NCBI GenBank assembly: GCA_021780105.1
Contig: JAJXZJ010000014.1
Location: forward strand, 56,255 to 120,254
Reading direction: 5' to 3'
Length of the DNA: 64,000 nucleotides
Source: a bacterium
Lineage (GTDB): Bacteria > Verrucomicrobiota > Verrucomicrobiia > Limisphaerales > J093
Within the stretch, counting starts at the first letter, position 1. Every line of letters starts with the position of its first letter. Positions 43,037-53,147 of the stretch are shown one piece after another. The position numbers and the translations under genes were made by a program. The notes under the pieces are model-generated. The model ran no database searches and had not been told where the DNA came from. It worked only from the letters and a program-made list of their open reading frames with translations.

Positions 43037-45031
43037 GTGAATCGCATCCGGCTGCTGCCCGAACAGGTCGCCAACCAGATCGCCGCCGGCGAGGTGGTCG
43101 AGCGGCCCGCCAGCGTCGTCAAGGAACTGGTCGAAAACGCCCTCGACGCCGGCGCCCGGCGCGTTCACGTCGAGGTTCAGGCGGGCGGCCGGAGCTTGAT
43201 TCGCGTGACGGACGACGGCCTCGGCATGAGCCGCGACGACGCCCTGCTCTGTTTCGAGCGCCACGCCACCAGCAAAATCCAGCGGGCCGAGGATCTCGCC
43301 GCCATTGCAACGATGGGTTTTCGCGGCGAAGCGCTGCCGAGCATCGCCAGCGTGAGCCGGCTGGCGCTCACCACCCGCGAGCGGGACGCCGACGCCGTGG
43401 AGGCCACGCAGGTCGTCATCCACGGCGGCAAAATCGTGGACGTGAAATCCGCGGGCGCGCCGGACGGCACAAGCGTTGAGGTGCGGCAGCTTTTTTTCAA
43501 CCTGCCAGCCCGGCGCAAGTTTCTGCGCAGCGAGGAAACCGAGCGGGCCCACGTCCACCACTACCTCACGCTGGCGGCGCTGGCATTTCCCGAAGTCGGC
43601 TTCACGTTCACACACGACCAGCGGCTGGTCTGGCAACTGCCGCCGGTGCCGTCGCCGGATGCACCGGCGGCGCGCCTGGCGGCGTTGCGCGAGCGGCTGC
43701 GGGCACTTTACGGCGGCGAACTGGCCCTGCTCGCCGTGGATTTCACTTCCCGCCTGCGGCCGGCGTTCGTCCGATCCGACGCAGTTGCGGACGAGGCCCT
43801 GCCACCGACGACCGAAGAAGGCCCGCAGAGCCTGCGCGTCTGGGGCTTCATTGGCTCGCCGGGCGTTTCGCGGGCCACGCGCGAGGACCAGCATTTGTTC
43901 GTGAACCGCCGGCCGGTGGAAAACCGCGCGCTCAACTTCGCCTTGCTCGAAGGCTACCACACCGCGCTGATGAAGGGCCGCTACCCGGTTTGCTGTCTCT
44001 TCCTCGAACTCGACCCGGCGCTGGTGGACGTGAATATCCACCCGGCCAAGCGCGAGGTGAAATTCCGCGACGAGCGGGAAGTGCGCGCCATTGTTACCCA
44101 GGCCGTGCGCCGGACGCTGCTCGGCTACCACGCCGCGCCAACCGTGGAACAGCCGGAGGGCCGGATTCCGGCGGCCAAAGTCGAACGCGCGTCAGCCGCT
44201 GCCGGGCTTCAGCCGCCGGCCGCGGAACCCACCGTGGAAGCAAACCTGCCGGCACTGCCGCAGTTTGACTGGCCCGCGCCGATGCCGGTCAAAGCCTCGG
44301 CAAAACCGGCGGGGATACCGGTAACCACGACTTGGGAAGCCCAATCCGCAATCCACCATTCGCAATCCGCAATCGGGAATGCACTCCCGGTGTCGGTCAC
44401 GGCGCGCGCGTCGGCGCCACCTTCGCTTCCTGCCGCCCAGCCGCTGCTCAACGTGCCGCTGCGGCTCATCGGCGTCGTCGGCCGGCTTTACGTCGTGTTC
44501 GAGTCCGATCGCGGGCTGGTGCTGCTGGATCAGCACGCCGCGCACGAAAGGATTTTATTCGAGCAAATGCTGGCCCGGCTGGAAACCGGCGCGGCGCCGT
44601 CACAACGATTGTTGCTGGCGGAAACCGTCGAGCTGTCCGCGCGCGACGCCCAGTTCCTGCGGGAACAACTGCCCGTGCTCACACGGCTGGGCGTGGGCCT
44701 GCGCGAGTTCGGCGAGCGGACCTTTCTGCTCGACGCGCTGCCGCCGTTCGTGGGCACCGGCGACGCGCGGCGTTTCGTGCTGGCACTGGTGGATGAACTG
44801 AAGGCCGCCGGCCAGGAAGTCAACTCCCTGCGCCTCGGCGAGCACACCGTGGCCAAAACCGTCTGCCGCCATGCCGTCAAGGCGCACGATCCGCTCGCCG
44901 GACCGGAACTCGAACGGCTGGTCGAGGACCTGCGCCGCTGTGCCATGCCCTACACCTGCCCGCACGGCCGGCCCACGCTCATCGAGCTGAGCTATCGCGA
45001 ACTGGAGAAGAAGTTCGGCCGCACCCAGTAA
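43037..45031 (+). CDS. mutL: DNA mismatch repair protein MutL, endonuclease type
   Basis: 664 residues from GTG 43037 (VNRIRLLPEQVANQIAAGEV is the conserved start). GHKL ATPase motifs: VENALDAGA, DDGLGM and GFRGEALPSI. The C-terminal domain has the metal-binding endonuclease motif DQHA(x2)E(x4)E (DQHAAHERILFE) and the partner motifs CRHAVKAHDP and CPHGRP, so it should nick DNA as in bacteria lacking MutH. The linker near residues 435-448 is encoded by a dispersed GCAATCC-type repeat (44341-44380), an odd feature described in the findings. Confidence 0.95.
   Translation: MNRIRLLPEQVANQIAAGEVVERPASVVKELVENALDAGARRVHVEVQAGGRSLIRVTDDGLGMSRDDALLCFERHATSKIQRAEDLAAIATMGFRGEALPSIASVSRLALTTRERDADAVEATQVVIHGGKIVDVKSAGAPDGTSVEVRQLFFNLPARRKFLRSEETERAHVHHYLTLAALAFPEVGFTFTHDQRLVWQLPPVPSPDAPAARLAALRERLRALYGGELALLAVDFTSRLRPAFVRSDAVADEALPPTTEEGPQSLRVWGFIGSPGVSRATREDQHLFVNRRPVENRALNFALLEGYHTALMKGRYPVCCLFLELDPALVDVNIHPAKREVKFRDEREVRAIVTQAVRRTLLGYHAAPTVEQPEGRIPAAKVERASAAAGLQPPAAEPTVEANLPALPQFDWPAPMPVKASAKPAGIPVTTTWEAQSAIHHSQSAIGNALPVSVTARASAPPSLPAAQPLLNVPLRLIGVVGRLYVVFESDRGLVLLDQHAAHERILFEQMLARLETGAAPSQRLLLAETVELSARDAQFLREQLPVLTRLGVGLREFGERTFLLDALPPFVGTGDARRFVLALVDELKAAGQEVNSLRLGEHTVAKTVCRHAVKAHDPLAGPELERLVEDLRRCAMPYTCPHGRPTLIELSYRELEKKFGRTQ
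44341..44380. repeat. Dispersed 'GCAATCC' repeat inside the mutL linker
   Basis: CCAATCCGCAATCCACC and CGCAATCCGCAATCGGG are tandem near-copies. The same repeat family is at 63391-63423 in an unrelated gene. It is in frame and encodes Gln/Ser/Ala/Ile-rich linker residues. Confidence 0.6.
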
Positions 45032-45037
45032 ACCGGC

Positions 45038-45063
45038 CGCCGCCGGATCAAGGGTTGGCGGCG
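45038..45063 (+). terminator. Weak hairpin after mutL
   Basis: CGCCGCC and GGCGGCG pair over a 12-base loop just downstream of the stop. No T-run. Confidence 0.3.
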
Positions 45064-45179
45064 CAGTGCCCGAACGTTGTGCGCGGCGCGAGCCAATACC
45101 CCGGTGCGGCGGATCCCGGCCGGCACTCCCCCCGCTTAATTGAATTGAAACGGCGGCGGCTTGTTTCCACTCTTGACCC

Positions 45180-45713
45180 ATGAGCTTACGAGCCAAAGCC
45201 GCTTGGGCGCTCGCGGGGGCGCTGTTGCTTGCCGGCTGCCACCGCGGTGAATCCGGCAAGACCACCGTGGCGGCATCCGCGCCGCTGTATCTCGACCGCG
45301 CCCAAACCGGCCTGCCACGGCTGAAGCTCTGGCTGGGCGACGCGGAGGTGGACGCCGAGGTTTGCCTGACAATCCCGCAACTCGCCACCGGCCTGATGCA
45401 CCGCACCGGCATCGGCACCAATGACGCGATGCTGTTCGTGTTTCGCGGCCCGGACCAGCGGGATTTCTACATGAAGAACGTGAGTTTCCCGATCGCTGCC
45501 GCCTACATTGATCCGGCCGGCGTGGTCCAGCAAATCGTCCAGTTGAAGGCGATGGACACAAACACGGTCGGTTCGTTGTCGTCCCACATCCAGTTCGTGC
45601 TGGAAACGGCGCCGGACTTTTTTGACCGGCACGGCGTGAGACCCGGCACGGCGGTCACGACGCCCCAAGGCCGGCTGCACGACGTCATCGCGCCTCAGGC
45701 CGTCGCCTGGTAA
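45180..45713 (+). CDS. DUF192 lipoprotein
   Basis: 177 residues. Lipoprotein signal with lipobox LAGC (Cys20) after MSLRAKAAWALAGALL. The rest is a DUF192 domain: GLMHRTGIGTNDAMLFVF and FYMKNVSFPIAAAYID are its hallmarks. Function of DUF192 is not established; archaeal and bacterial members are small exported or envelope proteins. Lies 8 bp upstream of nadE, so probably co-transcribed. Confidence 0.85.
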   Translation: MSLRAKAAWALAGALLLAGCHRGESGKTTVAASAPLYLDRAQTGLPRLKLWLGDAEVDAEVCLTIPQLATGLMHRTGIGTNDAMLFVFRGPDQRDFYMKNVSFPIAAAYIDPAGVVQQIVQLKAMDTNTVGSLSSHIQFVLETAPDFFDRHGVRPGTAVTTPQGRLHDVIAPQAVAW

Positions 45714-45720
45714 CATCGCC

Positions 45721-47358
45721 ATGCGCATTGCCCTGGCCCAGATCAACACGACGGTCGGCGACTTCGCCGGCAACGAAACCAGGCTCCTCGGTGCCTACCA
45801 GCGCGGTGCCGCCGCCGGCGCAGAACTGGTGGTGGCACCGGAACTGGCGGTCGCCGGCTATCCGCCGCGCGATCTGCTCCTGCGGCGCGGTTTCATCCGG
45901 CAGAACCTGGAAACGCTGCAGCGCCTCGCCGCCGCCACCGGCTCCACGGGTTTTCTCGTCGGCTTTGTCGGCGAAAATGCCGCCCGCCCCGGCCGCGAAG
46001 CCACCAACGCCGTGGCGCTGCTGCAACACGGCCGCGTGGTCGCCACCCGCATGAAGACACTGCTGCCGACCTACGACGTGTTCGACGAGGACCGGTATTT
46101 CGAACCCGCGGCCGACAACCAGCCCGTCGAATTCAACGGCCGCAGAATCGGTCTGACGATTTGCGAGGATTTGTGGAATGACGAGGATTTCTGGCGCGAC
46201 CGGCGTTACCGGCGCAATCCCGCGGTGGAGCTTGCCCGTGCCGGTGCGGAAATCATTTTCAACGTCTCCGCCTCGCCGTGGCACCTGGGCAAGAACCGTC
46301 TGCGGCACGCCATGCTCGCCAGCCTCGCGGCCAAAACGCGGCGGCCGCTCGTTTACTGCAATCTGGTCGGCGGCAACGACGAGTTGATCTTCGACGGCTC
46401 CAGCCTCGCGTTCAACGGCGGTGGCGCGCTGGTCGCCCGCGGGGCGATGTTCGCCCAGGACTTCGTGCTCGCCGAAACGGACGCAACGGCCGCATTGCCG
46501 GCGGAAGGATTGCCGGACGAGGAGAAACTGCATCGCGCCCTGGTGTTGGGATTGCGCGATTACCTCCACAAGTGCGGGTTCAAATCCGCGGTGTTCGGCC
46601 TGAGCGGCGGCATTGATTCGGCGCTCACCGCCTGCCTCGCCGCCGAGGCGCTCGGCCCGGAGAACGTCCACGGCGTGTCGCTGCCTTCGCAGTTTTCGTC
46701 GTCGGGCAGCCTCGACGACGCCCGGCAACTGGCCGCCAATCTCGGCATCCGTTACGACGTGATTCCGATTCAACCGGCGTTCGCCGCCGCCAAAACCCAG
46801 CTCGCTCCGGTCTTTGCCGGCCGGCCGGAGGACACCGCCGAGGAAAACATTCAGGCCCGGCTGCGTGGCGTCATCCTCATGGCGCTGTCGAACAAATTTG
46901 GCGCGCTGCTGCTGACGACCGGCAATAAAAGCGAACTGGCGGTCGGCTATTGCACCCTTTACGGCGACATGTGCGGCGGGCTTGCCGTCATCAGTGACCT
47001 GCCGAAGCGCGACGTTTACCGCCTGGCCCGGTGGATCAACCGCGAACGCGAAATCATTCCGGCGGCGTCCCTCACCAAACCGCCCTCGGCCGAACTGCGG
47101 CCGAACCAGACCGACCAGGATTCGCTGCCGCCCTACGACACGCTCGACGCGATTCTGGACGCCTATGTCGTCGAATGCCGCTCGGTCGCGGCCATCATCG
47201 CTGCTGGTTTCGATGAAGCCACGGTGCGGCGCGTGGTGCGGCTGATTGACACCAGCGAATACAAGCGTCGCCAGGCCGCGCCCGGCCTGAAAGTGACCAG
47301 CAAGGCCTTCGGCGTCGGCCGGCGCATTCCCATCGCGCAACGGTATCGTGAGGCGTGA
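45721..47358 (+). CDS. nadE: Glutamine-dependent NAD+ synthetase
   Basis: 545 residues, two-domain form. N-terminal nitrilase-type glutaminase with triad Glu41 (VAPELAV), Lys112 (RMKTLLP) and Cys148 (TICEDLWND). C-terminal ATP-pyrophosphatase with the P-loop FGLSGGIDSAL. Makes NAD from deamido-NAD, ATP and glutamine-derived ammonia. nadB lies elsewhere in the window. ATG 45721. Confidence 0.95.
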   Translation: MRIALAQINTTVGDFAGNETRLLGAYQRGAAAGAELVVAPELAVAGYPPRDLLLRRGFIRQNLETLQRLAAATGSTGFLVGFVGENAARPGREATNAVALLQHGRVVATRMKTLLPTYDVFDEDRYFEPAADNQPVEFNGRRIGLTICEDLWNDEDFWRDRRYRRNPAVELARAGAEIIFNVSASPWHLGKNRLRHAMLASLAAKTRRPLVYCNLVGGNDELIFDGSSLAFNGGGALVARGAMFAQDFVLAETDATAALPAEGLPDEEKLHRALVLGLRDYLHKCGFKSAVFGLSGGIDSALTACLAAEALGPENVHGVSLPSQFSSSGSLDDARQLAANLGIRYDVIPIQPAFAAAKTQLAPVFAGRPEDTAEENIQARLRGVILMALSNKFGALLLTTGNKSELAVGYCTLYGDMCGGLAVISDLPKRDVYRLARWINREREIIPAASLTKPPSAELRPNQTDQDSLPPYDTLDAILDAYVVECRSVAAIIAAGFDEATVRRVVRLIDTSEYKRRQAAPGLKVTSKAFGVGRRIPIAQRYREA

Positions 47359-47418
47359 GGCTGCGCCACGGGCCGAAAATCGGCGTGCGTTCGTCATCGC
47401 GGCCGCTATGCTCCCACC

Positions 47419-48705
47419 ATGCGTTTGCATCCGAGGTCCGACGCGCTTTTCGCCGAGGCCCTGAAATACATCCCCGGCGGGGTGAACTCGCCGGTGCGCG
47501 CCTTCCGCGCCGTCGGCGGGCAGCCATTGTTTGTGGACCGCGCCGCCGGCGCCCACGTCTGGACGGTGGACGGCGACGAGTTGATTGACTACGTCGGCAC
47601 GTGGGGACCGGCCATCCTCGGTCACGCGCATCCAAAAATCATCGCCGCCGTGAAAGCCGCGGCTGACCACGGCACGAGCTTCGGCATTCCCAATCCGTTT
47701 GAAGTCACAATGGCCAGGCTGATCTGCCGGCTGGTGCCGAGCGTTCAGAAGGTGCGGATGTGCAACTCCGGCACCGAGGCATGTATGAGCGCGATCCGGC
47801 TCGCCCGCGGCTTCACCCGGCGCGACAAAATCATCAAGTTCGACGGCTGTTACCACGGCCACGCCGACTCGCTGTTGGTCAAGGCCGGCTCCGGCGCCCT
47901 GACCTTCGGCCACCCGGACAGCGCCGGCGTGCCGGCAGCGTTCACACAGCACACGATCGTCGTGCCGTTCAATGACGCCGAGGCGGTGAAACACGTTTTT
48001 GCTGCGAACAAGAACGCCATCGCCGGCGTGATTGTCGAGCCGGTGCCAGGCAACGCCGGACTTTACCTGCCCAAACCTGGTTTCCTCGAATTCCTTCGCG
48101 AAGTCACCGCGGCCAACGGCAGCTTGCTGATTTTCGACGAAGTGATGACCGGGTTCCGGCTCGCTCCGGGCGGCGCGCAGGAGAGGTTTGGCATCCGGCC
48201 CGATCTTTCGACGTTCGGCAAGATCATCGGCGGCGGCCTGCCGGTCGGCGCGTTCGGCGGGCGCACGGACATCATGGACTGCCTCGCGCCGCTGGGGCCG
48301 GTTTATCAGGCAGGCACACTCAGCGGCAATCCACTGGCGATGGCGGCGGGCATCGCGGCATTGGAGGAACTCCAGACAGGCCAAGCCTACGCTAGGCTGG
48401 AAAAACTCGGCGCCGCGCTCGAAGCGGGCATGAACGACGCCGCGCAGTCCGCCGGCGTGCCGGTGCGGTTCAACCGCTGCGGCTCGATGTTTTGCGCCTA
48501 CTTCACCGGCGAACCGGTTGGGAACCTCGCCGACGCGATGAAGTCCGATCGCGAGCGGTTCAAACGCTATTTTCACGGAATGCTCGACGCCGGCGTCTAT
48601 CTGGCGCCGTCGCAGTTCGAAGCCGGTTTTCTCTCGACGGCACATAGCGAGGCGGACATTGAAATGACCGTGCGCGCGGCCGCGGAAATCATGCGGCGGC
48701 TGTGA
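47419..48705 (+). CDS. hemL: Glutamate-1-semialdehyde 2,1-aminomutase
   Basis: 428 residues, family length. PLP fold type I with HemL-specific [17 protein letters not shown] start ([13 protein letters not shown]), the gating loop [18 protein letters not shown] and the Schiff-base Lys268 in [14 protein letters not shown]. Forms 5-aminolevulinate in the C5 tetrapyrrole pathway. 60 bp after nadE on the same strand. Confidence 0.95.
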   Translation: MRLHPRSDALFAEALKYIPGGVNSPVRAFRAVGGQPLFVDRAAGAHVWTVDGDELIDYVGTWGPAILGHAHPKIIAAVKAAADHGTSFGIPNPFEVTMARLICRLVPSVQKVRMCNSGTEACMSAIRLARGFTRRDKIIKFDGCYHGHADSLLVKAGSGALTFGHPDSAGVPAAFTQHTIVVPFNDAEAVKHVFAANKNAIAGVIVEPVPGNAGLYLPKPGFLEFLREVTAANGSLLIFDEVMTGFRLAPGGAQERFGIRPDLSTFGKIIGGGLPVGAFGGRTDIMDCLAPLGPVYQAGTLSGNPLAMAAGIAALEELQTGQAYARLEKLGAALEAGMNDAAQSAGVPVRFNRCGSMFCAYFTGEPVGNLADAMKSDRERFKRYFHGMLDAGVYLAPSQFEAGFLSTAHSEADIEMTVRAAAEIMRRL

Positions 48706-48746
48706 CCCAACGGCGTCCGACAGGAGGTTCGCTCGAAACACATACC

Positions 48747-49160
48747 ATGAGAATTCTCGCCCTTGACCACGGAACCGTTCGCATCGGCGTTGCCGTCAGC
48801 GACGAGTTGAAAATGATCGCCCAGCCGCTGGAGTTCATCCCGGCCGAACCGTTTGGCCAATTCCTTGATCGGCTGAAGCAAATCCTCCGCGACAAGGAGG
48901 TTGAACTCATCCTCGTCGGGATGCCGCGGAACATGGACGGCAGCTACGGATCCGCGGCGCTGAAAGTGCAGGCGTTCGTCGCCGTCCTGCGCGACGCGTT
49001 GGCGGTGCCGATCAAGACGTGGGACGAGCGGTTGACCTCGGTGCAGGCGAATCGCTTCCTCCGCGAAGGCAACGTCCGCCGGAACAAACGGCGGGAGAAA
49101 GTGGACCAGACCGCGGCCGCGATCCTGCTCCAAAGTTATTTGGAAGGGCTGGCGCAATGA
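48747..49160 (+). CDS. ruvX: RuvX/YqgF family, pre-16S rRNA nuclease / Holliday-junction-resolvase-like
   Basis: 137 residues from ATG 48747. RNase H-like fold: RILALDHGTVRIGVAVSD carries the first catalytic Asp, with LVGMPRNMDGSYG and WDERLTSVQA following, and the last Asp in KVDQTAAAILLQ. Family role is 16S rRNA 5'-end maturation, historically Holliday-junction resolution. 41 bp after hemL. Confidence 0.92.
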   Translation: MRILALDHGTVRIGVAVSDELKMIAQPLEFIPAEPFGQFLDRLKQILRDKEVELILVGMPRNMDGSYGSAALKVQAFVAVLRDALAVPIKTWDERLTSVQANRFLREGNVRRNKRREKVDQTAAAILLQSYLEGLAQ

Positions 49161-49229
49161 CTTTAGGAATTCAGCAACGCCTGCGAAGCCGCCGTTGAGG
49201 CGTTTTCCGTCCCAGCCAGATTCCGGCAC

Positions 49230-50015
49230 GTGCTAAAGTTTAAACTGACCATCGCCTACGATGGCACCGCATACGAAGGCTGGCAGGTGCAGAAGACCGG
49301 CACCGGCGTCCAGGAAAAGGTCGAGACGGCGCTGGCGGCGCTGTTTCCCGGCCGGCCGCGGCTGCACAGCTCCAGCCGCACGGACACGGGCGTTCACGCG
49401 CTGGGCATGGTGGCCCATTTTGAACTGCCGGCCGCGGAGTTCCGGATGCCCGTGCGCAAGCTGGCGCTGGCCCTGAACGCGCACCTGCCGGAAGACGTCC
49501 GCGTGGTCCGCGCCAGCCGGTGCGCGGCCGGGTTTCACGCGCGTTTTGACGCGACCGGCAAGGAATACCGTTTTTTTGTGTGGAATGCCCCGGCGATGAA
49601 TCCCCTGCTCCGTCATCAGGCCTGGCACGTGCCACGGAAGCTGGACGTTTCGGCCATGCGGGCCGCGGCGAAGCAGTTGATCGGCCGGCACGATTTCCGC
49701 GCCTTCACGGCGAATCCCGGCTACGAACGCGCCTCCACGGTGCGGCAGTTGGCGCGCGTCGAAGTGAAACGCGCCGGCCCGCTGCTGACGTTCGTCATCG
49801 AAGGCGACGGTTTTCTCTACAAAATGTGCCGTGGCATCGTGGGCACGCTCGTGCAAGTCGGACTGGGGAAAATCCGCAACGACGAAATTCCTGCCATGCT
49901 GGCCAGCCGCGACCGGCGCGTGGCGGGCATGACGGCCCCGGCGCATGGACTGGTGTTGTGGAGAGTGTTTTACCGGCCGCGGCAACCCGCCCCCGCGCCG
50001 GCCAAGGCTCCATGA
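49230..50015 (+). CDS. truA: tRNA pseudouridine(38-40) synthase
   Basis: 261 residues from GTG 49230. Opening KFKLTIAYDGTAYEGWQVQ and the catalytic Asp52 in SSRTDTGVHALG identify TruA. Isomerises uridines 38-40 in the anticodon stem. The stop overlaps the trmL start (ATGA), so translation is coupled. Confidence 0.94.
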   Translation: MLKFKLTIAYDGTAYEGWQVQKTGTGVQEKVETALAALFPGRPRLHSSSRTDTGVHALGMVAHFELPAAEFRMPVRKLALALNAHLPEDVRVVRASRCAAGFHARFDATGKEYRFFVWNAPAMNPLLRHQAWHVPRKLDVSAMRAAAKQLIGRHDFRAFTANPGYERASTVRQLARVEVKRAGPLLTFVIEGDGFLYKMCRGIVGTLVQVGLGKIRNDEIPAMLASRDRRVAGMTAPAHGLVLWRVFYRPRQPAPAPAKAP

Positions 50016-50497
50016 ACGTCGTCCTGGTCGAACCAGAAATCCCGCCGAACACCGGCAACGTGGCCCGGCTCTGCACGGCCACGCACACCACGCTGCACTT
50101 GATCGAACCGTTCGGATTCAAGCTGGACGACGCGGCCGTGCGGCGCGCCGGTATGGATTACTGGCGACACGTGACGTGGCACCGGTGGCGGAACTGGACC
50201 GCCTTTCGCGACGCGCAACCACCGGCAGCCCGTTTTTGGTTCGTCGAGTCGGAAGGTCCGCGGCACTACGCCGAGGTCGCCTACCAGGCGGACGACTATC
50301 TCGTGTTCGGCCGTGAAACCGCTGGCCTGCCAAAGCAACTGCTGGCGGAGAATCGAGATCACTGGCTGCGACTGCCAATGTTCAACCCTGCCGCGCGCTC
50401 GTTGAACCTGTCCAATTGTGTCGCAGTGGTGCTGTTTGAGGCGCTGCGGCAGCAGGGTTTCACCGGAGAAATTGCCGGCGGCGCGAAGACCGCTTGA
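50012..50497 (+). CDS. trmL: tRNA (cytidine/uridine-34 2'-O)-methyltransferase
   Basis: 161 residues. SPOUT knot methyltransferase: NVVLVEPEIPPNTGNVARLC at the start, LVFGRETAGLP in the middle and SLNLSNCVAVVLFEALRQ in the knot. Modifies the wobble ribose of some leucine tRNAs. Coupled to truA, giving a two-gene tRNA modification unit. Confidence 0.92.
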   Translation: MNVVLVEPEIPPNTGNVARLCTATHTTLHLIEPFGFKLDDAAVRRAGMDYWRHVTWHRWRNWTAFRDAQPPAARFWFVESEGPRHYAEVAYQADDYLVFGRETAGLPKQLLAENRDHWLRLPMFNPAARSLNLSNCVAVVLFEALRQQGFTGEIAGGAKTA

Positions 50498-50504
50498 ACC
50501 GCCG

Positions 50505-50930
50505 CTAAATCCGCTTCTCGTCGGCGTCTATGTAGTCCACGAAGGTCGTGATGTCGTCGCGGTGGGAAAGGCCGGATTGCTCCTTGCGCATTTTCAAGCG
50601 CGCCTGCAACGCGACGTCGTCGGGACTGGGGTAGCCGAGGAGTGCTTCGCGGTGGGCGGCCTTTTCGGCGTCGTTTCGGCGCACATGAATCCGCACCCAG
50701 TCGCAGACTTCGCCGTCGGTGAGGGAACGCTTCGCCACCTCGATCATCTGTTCGTGCGTCACGCCGGCGGCGGCCAGCCAGCGACCGTCGAAGCCCTTGC
50801 CAAAATTGTCGCGATAATCGGCATGCAACCGGCCGGCGAGGTGGAGCCGGATTTTGTCGAGGTAACGCGGGAGGTAGGTCCAGCCGCACATCGCCTCGCG
50901 CGGGCTGCGCGGGTAGATAATGTCACTCAT
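50505..50930 (-). CDS. DUF5069 protein
   Basis: 141 residues: SPREAMCGWTYLPRYLDKIRLHLAG and the GFDGRWLAAAGVT / DWVRIHV segments fit DUF5069, a cytosolic domain common in Verrucomicrobia and Planctomycetes with no known function. Convergent with trmL at 7 bp. It has no signal peptide and no enzymatic motif that I can name. Confidence 0.78.
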   Translation of the reverse strand: MSDIIYPRSPREAMCGWTYLPRYLDKIRLHLAGRLHADYRDNFGKGFDGRWLAAAGVTHEQMIEVAKRSLTDGEVCDWVRIHVRRNDAEKAAHREALLGYPSPDDVALQARLKMRKEQSGLSHRDDITTFVDYIDADEKRI

Positions 50931-50961
50931 GAGCGGTATTTTTGCGCTTTAGCAGACCGTG

Positions 50962-53097
50962 TCAACCACGGCGTGTCAACCGCGGCGAGCCGGAGGTGCG
51001 GGAGGGATTGCGACCGCCGGCGACCAGTTCGTCGGCGAGGCTGTCGGCGCCATAGACCTTGCGCAGCGCCTCCAGAATAGCGCTGCTATGCACACACAGG
51101 CAGCGCGCCTGCCTGCCGTCGAACAGGAAGTTCCAGGCGAACGAGTGAACGTTGCCATCGAAGACGACACCCACCAGCTCGCCCGCGCGGTTGACCATCG
51201 GGCTGCCCGAGTTTCCAGGGCCAATGTCGTGCGTGGCGATGAAGTTGAGCGGCATCGCCAGGTCCAGGGCGGACTTCTTTTTGAGCCAATGGCTCGGGAG
51301 GTCAAACGGGGGACGATCCTTCATCTCGGCTGCCCGTTGATAAAGTCCGGCAAACGTGGTCATCGCGGGGACCGGCCGGCCGCCTTCCTCGTAGCCTTTC
51401 ACCACGCCGAAGGCGAGGCGCAGCGTGCCCGTGGCATCGGGATAGAAGCGGGCGCCCTGGAGGGCGTAGCGCGCCTGGCTGATGGCGGCGTGCGCCTGCT
51501 GCTGCACCTCCGCCTGGACTTCGAGGGTCGCATACAAGGAGCGGGCCTCGGCGTCCACGGTGCGGGCAAGTTCGATCATGGGGTCATTCGCCGCGTTCAC
51601 GGCATTGGAGCCGCCGGCGTAGAGTTTCCGGCGGAAGGCGAGATCGTTGACCTTGGTGCCGGCGACAAGTTCCTCGGCGCGCGCGGCCGGCGACTTGCCG
51701 GCCAGCACGGCTTGAACGGTCGGATCCGTGAAGCCGAGTTTCTCCACCAGGAAGGTCAATGATGCCGACAGCCGCAGCCGCTCGTAGTCGTCATAAACCG
51801 GCTGTTCCGAAAACAATTCCTGTTCGAGCCACGCCCTCCGGGAGTCGCGGAACTCGGGCAGCCGGTCGGCATTCGGTTTGACACTTTCCTCGCCCGAGCG
51901 CAGCAGCAGCCGCGCCAGGCGGAACAACCTGCCATCGAAGGCCTGGGCGCTTTCCAGCAGCCGGTAACGCAGCGAGAACTCGGCCATGGTGCGTTCGGTG
52001 GTGGCGATTTGGTCGTAAGCCGCCAGCGCCGCGGCAAACTCCGGCTTGGCGGCGAAAGCCGATTTTAACGTCTGCTCCGCTTCCGCCTTGCGACCCATCA
52101 GCGCCGGATCATACAAGGCCGCCAGTTCCCCCTCACGGGCCTTGCGGGTATTTTGGATGGCGAACAGGTCGTCTTTCGCCTGGCGGGCGTGTTCCCCGCT
52201 CCGCGCGCTCCAGCCGGTCAACAACACCTCCAGCCGGTTCAAACGTCCGAGGACATAGGGATAAAGCGAATCCCGCCGGTAGTCCAGTTCGGCCATCGTG
52301 CAGAGCCGCTCGGTGCGGGCCGGGTTTCCCGAAATGAAGGTCAGTTCCCCTTCGACCGGCCCGCTGCGGGACCATTTGAGGAAATGCGGAACGTGCGCCG
52401 GCTGGCCGTTTTCATAGACACGGAACAGGCAGATGTCCAAATCGTAACGCGGATACTCGAAGTTCTCGGGATCGCCGCCGAAGAAAGCGACCTGCTGCTC
52501 GGGAGCGAACACCAGCCGCACATCCGTGTAACTCTTGTAGCGATAAAGATGGTATTGCGCGCCTTGATATAGAACCACCACTTCACTGCGCAAGCCGGTT
52601 TGCACCTGTGACTCGTTTTCGATTTCCGCAATGATCCGGCGACGCGCCCTCGCCGCCTCGTCGGCGCTGGCATCCTGGGGGACGGCCCCGCTGACGCGGC
52701 GGGTGACATCCTCGATGGATTGGAGAACGTCCAATTCAAGATCCACGCACTTGAGCTCGTCCGCCGGCGTGCGGGCATAGAAACCGTCGCGCAGGTAGTC
52801 TTTATCGGCCGTGCCGAGCTTTTGAATGGCCTCGGCACCGACGTGATGGTTGGAGATGACCAGACCGTCCGCGCTGACCAAGGCTCCGGACCCGCCGCTG
52901 CTGAACCTCACCGAGGATTTTTGCAGGTTTTCCAGCCAGACGTCCGTGAACTCGAAGCCGTATTTCTCGCGCAGCAAAGTGCGCGGTGGCTGGTTGAACA
53001 ACCACATGCCCTCGTCCGCCAGCGCGGAACCGGCGAACTGCAGCCACACCAAACCGCCCGCCGCAATTGAGCAAAGAAGATGGAAACTCCGCTTCAC
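50962..53097 (-). CDS. Secreted S46 family serine peptidase (dipeptidyl-peptidase 7/11-like)
   Basis: 711 residues from GTG 53097 with a signal peptide (LLCSIAAGGLVWLQFAGSALA) ending before DEGMWLFNQPP, the S46 mature start. Chymotrypsin-like triad: His in ISNHHVG (84/85), Asp in FEYPRYDLDICLFR and Ser in GPGNSGSPMVN. S46 enzymes release dipeptides from peptide N-termini in the periplasm, feeding amino-acid-using metabolism. A good -35/-10 promoter lies upstream at 53148-53175. Confidence 0.93.
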   Translation of the reverse strand: MKRSFHLLCSIAAGGLVWLQFAGSALADEGMWLFNQPPRTLLREKYGFEFTDVWLENLQKSSVRFSSGGSGALVSADGLVISNHHVGAEAIQKLGTADKDYLRDGFYARTPADELKCVDLELDVLQSIEDVTRRVSGAVPQDASADEAARARRRIIAEIENESQVQTGLRSEVVVLYQGAQYHLYRYKSYTDVRLVFAPEQQVAFFGGDPENFEYPRYDLDICLFRVYENGQPAHVPHFLKWSRSGPVEGELTFISGNPARTERLCTMAELDYRRDSLYPYVLGRLNRLEVLLTGWSARSGEHARQAKDDLFAIQNTRKAREGELAALYDPALMGRKAEAEQTLKSAFAAKPEFAAALAAYDQIATTERTMAEFSLRYRLLESAQAFDGRLFRLARLLLRSGEESVKPNADRLPEFRDSRRAWLEQELFSEQPVYDDYERLRLSASLTFLVEKLGFTDPTVQAVLAGKSPAARAEELVAGTKVNDLAFRRKLYAGGSNAVNAANDPMIELARTVDAEARSLYATLEVQAEVQQQAHAAISQARYALQGARFYPDATGTLRLAFGVVKGYEEGGRPVPAMTTFAGLYQRAAEMKDRPPFDLPSHWLKKKSALDLAMPLNFIATHDIGPGNSGSPMVNRAGELVGVVFDGNVHSFAWNFLFDGRQARCLCVHSSAILEALRKVYGADSLADELVAGGRNPSRTSGSPRLTRRG

Positions 53098-53147
53098 AAT
53101 TCAAATTGCTTTTCTTTTAATGATATGAAGCTATTTAATGCAGTCGG

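Noticed and set aside
45685..48741. 1018-codon minus-strand open frame
   Set aside because: Antisense to nadE and hemL, both certain genes.
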